In this document: piece after piece, positions 6,885-11,281 of the stretch
How the letters are laid out: the number at the start of each line of letters is the position of its first letter
Numbering within the stretch: the first letter of the stretch is position 1
Source: Planctomycetota bacterium
GTDB taxonomy: Bacteria; Planctomycetota; Planctomycetia; Planctomycetales; Planctomycetaceae
Length of the DNA: 11,281 nucleotides
Reading direction: 5' to 3'
Assembly (NCBI GenBank): GCA_023429275.1
Contig: JAEYWB010000917.1
Location: forward strand, 1 to 11,281
Program-made: the position numbers and the translations under genes
Notes under the pieces: model-generated
What the model was told of the DNA's origin: nothing
The model's database searches: none
What the model saw: the letters and a program-made list of their open reading frames with translations, nothing else

Positions 6885-7101
6885 GGCCGAAGATCAACCT
6901 TTTCGACTGACGCGATTCGTTGTGGATGAAGGGGACGCAGATCGTGGCCGCGACGTTCTTCGTGAACCGATCCGCGAAACCGCCGAGGCCGGCACTCGGG
7001 CAACCCGAAGGGGAATGAGCCGCCGCACGCTCCGAACGATGCGACCGCCGCCCGAGCGACAGCGGGAGACAACGTCGGAACGGCACTGGTTTCCCAGGAG
7101 T

Positions 7102-7120
7102 CTATCCCGACCCGGGATGG
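7102..7120 (-). terminator. Hairpin just after the hemB-linked small gene
   Basis: An 8-pair stem (7102-7109 with 7113-7120, one G-T wobble) with a 3-base loop lies 3 bases beyond the stop at 7124. Place and orientation fit the end of the hemB transcript, but no U-run follows on the minus strand, so termination would need to be non-canonical. The rest of the gap to 6884 (about 215 bases) shows no gene, tRNA or clear promoter. Confidence 0.35.
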
Positions 7121-7123
7121 CAT

Positions 7124-7528
7124 TCAACGCGGCTCGGAGGGGGGTGATTGTGAAGGAGCCGCCGACGCACTGCCGGGAGAATCCTTGGCGGAACCGGGAT
7201 TTCGTTGCGATTCACGGCGAAGCGTTTCGATACGATCGCAGACGTATTCGACCGAACCCCGCTGCTCGAGGAACTCCGCCAGCCGGCTCACCGTCTGCGG
7301 CCGGGCCACCACTCCCAGCAGCGGAGTCAGGGCGTGCAGGGCCTGGGCGCCGACGTAGTTCATCGGCCGGGACATCTCGAGCAGGACGATCGCCGGATCG
7401 GCGAGCTGGCGGGCGATCAGCTCCCGGCAGACGTTGTCGATCAGAACCTTGATCTCCTCGGAAACGACCAGGTCCCCCGTCCTGGGGACGGCAAACGCGT
7501 GCCGCAGCTTGTCCCGCCAGGATGCCAT
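7124..7528 (-). CDS. Small conserved-looking protein of unknown function, coupled to hemB
   Basis: A 134-residue soluble protein that I do not recognise. It has a basic, amphipathic N-terminus (MASWRDKLRHAF), a helical stretch (23-42), then a hydrophobic strand and motif ADPAIVLLEMSRPMNYVGAQ (43-62) that looks like the conserved core, a helix to about 72, a charged helical part (80-105), and a disordered tail rich in Ser/Pro/Ala (110-134). There is no membrane segment or signal peptide. The ATG lies 4 bases after the hemB stop and its Shine-Dalgarno (GGGAGGG) is inside the last hemB codons, so the two are almost certainly co-transcribed and translationally coupled. A frame 14 codons longer exists, but it overlaps hemB and lacks this ribosome site. 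A link to haem synthesis is suggested by position only. Confidence 0.75.
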   Translation of the reverse strand: MASWRDKLRHAFAVPRTGDLVVSEEIKVLIDNVCRELIARQLADPAIVLLEMSRPMNYVGAQALHALTPLLGVVARPQTVSRLAEFLEQRGSVEYVCDRIETLRRESQRNPGSAKDSPGSASAAPSQSPPSEPR

Positions 7529-7532
7529 GGGC

Positions 7533-8522
7533 CTACCCTCCCGCCAGCCAGCGGGAGGCCTCCTTGGCATGGTAAGTCAGGATCAGGTCCGCCCCAGCCC
7601 GCTTGATACTCGTGAGGATCTCGAGAGTGATTCGCTGCTCGTCGACCCAGCCGTTCGCGGCGGCGGCCTTCACCATCGCGAACTCGCCACTGACGTTGTA
7701 CGCCGCCAGCGGGATCTCGGGATGGGCCTGCTTCACCCGTCGAATGATGTCGAGATAGCTCAGGGCCGGCTTGACCATCAGCAGGTCCGCCCCCTCCGCG
7801 ACGTCGAGCGCCACTTCCCGCAAAGCCTCGGCCCCATTGGCCGGGTCCATCTGGTAGGTCCGGCGGTCGCCGAACTGCGGCGTGCTTTCGGCCGCCTCGC
7901 GGAACGGCCCATAGAACGCCGACGCGTACTTGGCGGCGTAGCTCATGATCGGCGTCTGGAGGAATCCCGCCTCATCGAGCCCTATCCGGAGGGCCTGGAT
8001 CATCCCGTCCATCATCCCGCTCGGCGCGATCATGTGCGCCCCGGCGCGGGCATGGCTCACCGCCTGCTTCACGAGATTGGGCAGCGTCGCGTCATTGTCG
8101 ACGTCGCTCGTCCCGCCGTGGTCGTGCAGGACGCCGCAATGGCCGTGGTCAGTGAATTCGCAGAAGCAGACATCCGTGATCACGAGCAGCCCGGGCGCCG
8201 CCTCCCGGATCGCCTGGATCGCCTGCTGCACCACGCCGTCGGCCTTCCAGGAAGAACTGCCGACGGCGTCCTTCTCATCCGGAATGCCGAAGAGAATGAC
8301 CGCGGGAATCCCGAGTCCGGCGATCTCCTTCGCCTCGGCCGCCAGCAGGTCGACCGTCATCTGCGAGTGCCCCGGCATCGATCCGATCGGAACACGGGTC
8401 CCCTTCCCCGCCCGGACGAAGAGGGGAAGGATGAAATCGGCCGGCGAGAGATGAGTCTCCCGGACCATGTCCCGCAGGCGGGGATGGCTGCGAAGCCGAC
8501 GAAGGCGGATCTGCGGAAACAT
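7533..8522 (-). CDS. hemB: Delta-aminolevulinic acid dehydratase (porphobilinogen synthase)
   Basis: A 329-residue cytoplasmic enzyme that joins two 5-aminolevulinate molecules into porphobilinogen, the second common step of tetrapyrrole synthesis. Family features: [18 protein letters not shown] at the N-terminus, the metal loop [14 protein letters not shown] (117-130) with Cys119, Cys121 and Cys129 that marks the zinc-dependent type, [17 protein letters not shown] (194-210) with Lys198, and the signature [13 protein letters not shown] (244-256) with the Schiff-base Lys251. [11 protein letters not shown] (226-236) with Glu232 matches the allosteric magnesium-site region known in E. coli. Length is normal. 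A longer frame runs upstream to 8870, but the extension lacks family similarity and would overlap the divergent acetyltransferase gene, so the ATG at 8522 is preferred, although no strong Shine-Dalgarno precedes it. Downstream the small unknown gene is coupled. Confidence 0.97.
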   Translation of the reverse strand: MFPQIRLRRLRSHPRLRDMVRETHLSPADFILPLFVRAGKGTRVPIGSMPGHSQMTVDLLAAEAKEIAGLGIPAVILFGIPDEKDAVGSSSWKADGVVQQAIQAIREAAPGLLVITDVCFCEFTDHGHCGVLHDHGGTSDVDNDATLPNLVKQAVSHARAGAHMIAPSGMMDGMIQALRIGLDEAGFLQTPIMSYAAKYASAFYGPFREAAESTPQFGDRRTYQMDPANGAEALREVALDVAEGADLLMVKPALSYLDIIRRVKQAHPEIPLAAYNVSGEFAMVKAAAANGWVDEQRITLEILTSIKRAGADLILTYHAKEASRWLAGG

Positions 8523-8608
8523 GAAGTACCGTAGTTGGGATCGGGCGGAACAGGAACAGGGGGGCAGACCAGACACGAACCTGACTGTGTCTCGTCTCCT
8601 GGTCACCC

Positions 8609-8622
8609 ATGATGTCATCATA
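8609..8622 (-). promoter_or_regulatory. Palindrome over a possible -10 box of hemB
   Basis: ATGATG-T-CATCAT (8609-8621) is a perfect 6+1+6 inverted repeat in the hemB / acetyltransferase divergent gap. On the minus strand TATGAT (8622-8617) overlaps it and matches the -10 consensus in five of six bases; the -35 region (TTCCCT, 17 bases up) is poor. If used, the hemB leader would be about 90 bases. Within that leader a second inverted pair, AGACAC (8571-8576) / GTGTCT (8587-8592), could form a small hairpin. An operator is plausible but untested. Confidence 0.33.
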
Positions 8623-8696
8623 GGAAGCCGGTTTCGACGAGGGAAAGTTCTCTCCCTGTTCCCCTTCCTTTCGTTCGCTGCCTGATGCGGGAAACC

Positions 8697-9206
8697 ATGA
8701 GCTCGATCGCCATTCGTCCCGAGAAGCTTGCCGACATTCCCTCGATCGAGGCTCTCCACCTCGCCTGCTTCGAGGGACCATTGGAGGCCCGGCTGATCGG
8801 GATGCTCCGGGACGCCGGACGACTGACGGTTTCGCTCGTCGCTGAGGAGGGGGAGGAGATCGCCGGTCATGTCGGGTTCAGCCCCGTCACCGCCGGAGGG
8901 GAAGTCGGAATGGGGCTCGCCCCGCTCGCTGTCCGGGAAGCCTCACGCGGCCGGCGGATCGGCTCGCAGCTCATCCTGGCGGGGCTCGATGCGGTCCGGT
9001 CGCTGCAGTTCGGGTTTGCGGTCGTCCTGGGAAGCCCGTCGCTTTATGGCCGGTGCGGCTTCGAACCCGCCTCCCGGTTCGGTCTCGTGGACGAATATGG
9101 AGGGGGCGAGGCGTTTCAGGTGATCCCACTCCGCCCCGGCGGCGTTCCTCAGGGCGCCGGAATCGTCCGCTACGCAACTGAGTTTGGAATTTTCGGCCCC
9201 GAGTGA
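8697..9206 (+). CDS. GNAT-family N-acetyltransferase (YhbS-like)
   Basis: A 169-residue soluble acetyltransferase that would move acetyl from acetyl-CoA to an unknown amine. The order of elements is that of the YhbS-like group (COG3153): [20 protein letters not shown] (6-25), [19 protein letters not shown] (46-64), the acetyl-CoA segment [20 protein letters not shown] (74-93), and [15 protein letters not shown] (111-125), where the family often has G-P-x-Y-Y-x-R-F-G-F. In the acetyl-CoA loop the usual Q/R-x-x-G-x-G reads RGRRIG, with Arg87 in place of the first glycine. Start: ATG at 8697 with GGGAA upstream is preferred; an ATG 12 bases earlier has no ribosome site. It is divergent from hemB with 174 bases between. 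Substrate unknown. Confidence 0.88.
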   Translation: MSSIAIRPEKLADIPSIEALHLACFEGPLEARLIGMLRDAGRLTVSLVAEEGEEIAGHVGFSPVTAGGEVGMGLAPLAVREASRGRRIGSQLILAGLDAVRSLQFGFAVVLGSPSLYGRCGFEPASRFGLVDEYGGGEAFQVIPLRPGGVPQGAGIVRYATEFGIFGPE

Positions 9207-9281
9207 CAGGCTCTCCCTCCCGGCCGGCGCGAACGGTTCCGCGGTTCAGCACCCCCACTCACGCTCGCTTGAGGCCCGGCT

Positions 9282-9704
9282 ATGAATCCGATGCCCGCTG
9301 CCGCCCCCGGTCCTGCCCAGGAGACGTTGTTGCAATGGCTGATGAACGCCGGCGGCCTTCCTGGCCAGGCGATCCTCTTTCTCGGCGCGGCGTTGACTCT
9401 ATGGGGAATCCTCCAGTTGGCCCTCATGCGGAGCCGCGCGGCTGCAATCGTCCATCTGGCGATGTCGCTCCTGCCGATGGTGATCTCGCTCGTCACCGCC
9501 TGGCCGGTGCTTGGCTCACTTGCGGTGATCCAGAAGAGCGCGGTGGCACTCTCTGCCACTTCAACGCAGATGGTCATCGCTGACGCCACGCAGGTGACGG
9601 TCCGCAGCGTGACCGGTCCCCTGGCGACGATCGTGCCGACGATCCTCGGACTGATTCAGCTCGCGCGACTTCGTACCAGCGAACGATCTGGCGATGGGGA
9701 ATGA
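9282..9704 (+). CDS. Small membrane protein, about three helices, function unknown
   Basis: A 140-residue protein with a Pro/Ala-rich N-terminus and hydrophobic segments at about 29-49 (AILFLGAALTLWGILQLAL), 54-83 (probably one long or two close helices) and 112-129 (GPLATIVPTILGLIQLARL), ending in a short charged tail. The stretch from 85 to 111 is polar, rich in Ser/Thr/Val. The pattern of a glycine-proline-containing last helix vaguely recalls MotA/TolQ/ExbB-type channel subunits, but no diagnostic motif is seen and the protein is shorter than those families, so I leave it unassigned. GAGG lies 7 bases before the ATG. The gap to the acetyltransferase gene is 75 bases on the same strand, so co-transcription is possible. 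Its stop is only 13 bases from the stop of the convergent GTPase gene. Confidence 0.72.
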   Translation: MNPMPAAAPGPAQETLLQWLMNAGGLPGQAILFLGAALTLWGILQLALMRSRAAAIVHLAMSLLPMVISLVTAWPVLGSLAVIQKSAVALSATSTQMVIADATQVTVRSVTGPLATIVPTILGLIQLARLRTSERSGDGE

Positions 9705-9717
9705 GGCCGCCCCGCAA

Positions 9718-11281
9718 TCACGAGGTCGCCATCCGTTCAGAGCGAACAGCGGAGGAGGACTTCACACCGGGATGAGGCCTGTCGATCTTCTGTGAGCCCA
9801 GGGGAGAGACGCCGGCAATATCGTCCCGTAGCTGCGTTGCCTGAACGACGAGCCGCTCCACTTCACCCGCCTGCCGCTGCGCCTCGCGGCATCCCTCTTC
9901 CACGTGCGGGAACAGCCCCTGCGAGAGGTGGAGATCGACGAGTTCCTGGGCGAGGTTGACGACCCGCCCTTTCAAACCCCGCTGGAGCCGGTGCACAAAG
10001 AACATCACGAGCGTCGTCGTGATGAGTACCAGGAACACGACGGCCGGGATGTAGAAGTCGGTCGTCAGATGAGGTCGCTCGAGGAAGAACGTGTCGTAGA
10101 AGAAGTTCCGGCCGACCCGGTAGAGCAGGAACGCCGGGAAGGCGAGGAACAGCACCTCGTACCAGAGGCGCGTCCACCATCGGGAGTTCTGCGCCGCCAG
10201 GTCGCGGATGACGTCATCGAGCCGCTGGCCGACGTCGATCAGGAACTGCTTCTCGACGACGGCCGCTTCCTTCCGCAGTTCGCGGACCGACCTTCCCTGC
10301 AGCAGTGAGGACGAGATCTCCGCCCCCTGGACATGCCCCTCGATGACAAGTTCCGCCTCGCGCAGCAGGTTGTCGTCGAGGCCGAATGAGCTGACTCGAT
10401 TGAGGGACTCTTCCGCCTCCTGCGTCTTCAGCTTGTCTTCGATCCACCGGGCTCCGTGCACCACCCCCAGCAGGGCCATCTGGGCGGTCGTTCGAGCGCG
10501 AAAGAGGCTCATCGAGGCAATCAGTCCGCCGAGGCCGTTGTAAAGACGGAGCATCGACGAGAACGGGCTCATCCCCCACATGTCGGTGACCGCCGACAGA
10601 AGCCGGCGTTCCCAGAGACGCGTATTGGCGAGCAGGTCTTCACACAGCCGCCCGGTCATCCGGCGGCTCATGGCGTCGCGCTGCTCGCTGAGTGCCCCCT
10701 CGAGCGAGCGGAGATCCCGCTGCTTCTCCTGGAGCTGCGACCGGCACCGCAGGAGCGACGCCTGCAGAAGATCCACGACGTTCGAGCGGCGGACGCGAAC
10801 CCGTTCCGACGCTCCGAGCTGCCGCCTGAGAAGCTCGATCAGCCGCCCCATTTCGCCGGAGGGCTTCTGCCCCGCCTGCTGCTCGCGGAGCGCCTTGAGA
10901 GAGTCGACGAAGAAGACGTCCGGGACCTCGTAATGCGCCCGGAGCTGTTTCTGCCAGTCCTCGCGGATGTCCTCGTCGAGGTCGGCGTGCGTCTGAACAA
11001 AGATCAGCCGGCACCCGGCGGCGGCCTGGCCGAGTTCGGTGACAACGCGGTTCGAGCGATACTTCTGCTGCGTCGAACAGTAGATCAGGACGTCGCAGTA
11101 CGGCAGCAGCGCGTGCAGCCGGGCGAGGTTGCTGCCGGCGGTCTCGGTTTCATTCGTGTCGGGATCGGGACAGTCGAGGATCACGATGTCGCGCAACAGC
11201 TCGGCGTCCCGCTGGATCACCTCGCACTCGTCGATCGGAAGGCCCAGCAGCCGCGGATCGGTCTCGCCGTGCGTAATGATC
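9718..11281 (-). CDS. Dynamin-like membrane GTPase, N-terminus beyond the window
   Basis: About 520 residues are visible and the frame is open at the right edge, so the start and the P-loop are missing. Near the visible N-terminus are a strand plus DCPDPDT (residues 36-42 of the visible part), standing as a G3 switch motif (D-x-P-G type, with Asp at the usual Gly), and FVQTHADLDED (94-104), standing as the G4 base-specificity motif. After the G domain come long helices (155-210), a hydrophobic amphipathic region (230-280), more helices (300-365), two membrane segments (about 372-388 and 410-429) with a short loop, then a coiled coil (440-488) and a basic/Ser-rich tail. This resembles bacterial dynamin-like proteins or other membrane-anchored GTPases that act in membrane remodelling or stress; the exact family is uncertain. 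It is convergent with the small membrane protein gene. A GTG at 11220 is open upstream in the same frame and is not the start. Confidence 0.8.
   Translation of the reverse strand, partial: IITHGETDPRLLGLPIDECEVIQRDAELLRDIVILDCPDPDTNETETAGSNLARLHALLPYCDVLIYCSTQQKYRSNRVVTELGQAAAGCRLIFVQTHADLDEDIREDWQKQLRAHYEVPDVFFVDSLKALREQQAGQKPSGEMGRLIELLRRQLGASERVRVRRSNVVDLLQASLLRCRSQLQEKQRDLRSLEGALSEQRDAMSRRMTGRLCEDLLANTRLWERRLLSAVTDMWGMSPFSSMLRLYNGLGGLIASMSLFRARTTAQMALLGVVHGARWIEDKLKTQEAEESLNRVSSFGLDDNLLREAELVIEGHVQGAEISSSLLQGRSVRELRKEAAVVEKQFLIDVGQRLDDVIRDLAAQNSRWWTRLWYEVLFLAFPAFLLYRVGRNFFYDTFFLERPHLTTDFYIPAVVFLVLITTTLVMFFVHRLQRGLKGRVVNLAQELVDLHLSQGLFPHVEEGCREAQRQAGEVERLVVQATQLRDDIAGVSPLGSQKIDRPHPGVKSSSAVRSERMATS

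Noticed and set aside
5643..6929. Long open frame on the plus strand opposite the GH10-like gene
   Set aside because: Antisense frame with no recognisable domain; the minus-strand protein has family-like segments and is the real gene.
6885..7101. Search for a tRNA, small RNA or small gene in the gap before the GH10-like gene
   Set aside because: No cloverleaf with a T-loop GTTC, no short frame with a ribosome site and no clear promoter was found by eye.
7434..8534. Long open frame on the plus strand opposite hemB
   Set aside because: Covers hemB, whose catalytic motifs are complete; the antisense product has no recognisable features.
8523..8870. N-terminal extension of hemB by 116 codons
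   Set aside because: Would overlap the divergent acetyltransferase gene, lacks HemB similarity and has low-complexity composition. The start at 8522 gives the normal family length.

Overview
The window is GC-rich (roughly 60-65% by eye). Most genes are on the minus strand, with short to moderate gaps and few tight operons. The mix of a large secreted FG-GAP/sialidase-like protein, a degenerate GH10-like protein, a lone hemB, a dynamin-like membrane GTPase and heptanucleotide repeats between genes suggests a planctomycete. That assignment is inference; there is no rRNA or other marker to prove it. No gap without a gene exceeds 300 bases. No rRNA, tRNA, CRISPR array, transposase or phage gene was seen.

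Left part (1-2006): a pterin cluster. On the minus strand, in order of transcription, are a pteridine reductase-type short-chain dehydrogenase (642-1394), a dihydroneopterin aldolase / FolX-like epimerase (114-479) and the start of folK (1-121, cut by the window edge). Divergent from them on the plus strand is a pterin-4a-carbinolamine dehydratase, phhB (1653-2006). This set fits a route that makes and recycles a reduced pterin cofactor such as tetrahydromonapterin alongside folate synthesis. Two arrays of four 7-bp units lie between genes here, at 542-569 and 2008-2035.

Middle (2129-6884): two minus-strand genes. One encodes a 1013-residue exported protein with nine calcium-loop FG-GAP/VCBS motifs followed by a sialidase-like BNR domain. 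Upstream of it is a 505-residue protein resembling the GH10 (xylanase) barrel, but lacking recognisable GH10 catalytic glutamates at the places where they belong.

Right part (7124-11281): hemB (delta-aminolevulinic acid dehydratase, zinc-type) is followed 4 bases later by a small conserved-looking protein of unknown function, apparently translationally coupled. Divergent from hemB is a YhbS-like GNAT acetyltransferase, then a small three-helix membrane protein. Convergent with the latter, and running off the right edge, is a dynamin-like GTPase with a G3 and a G4-like motif, a helical middle, two membrane segments and a C-terminal coiled coil.

The most interesting points are the pterin cluster with its FolX-like and PTR1-like signatures, the FG-GAP/sialidase fusion, the GH10-like protein without catalytic residues, the heptad arrays, and the unknown gene coupled to hemB.
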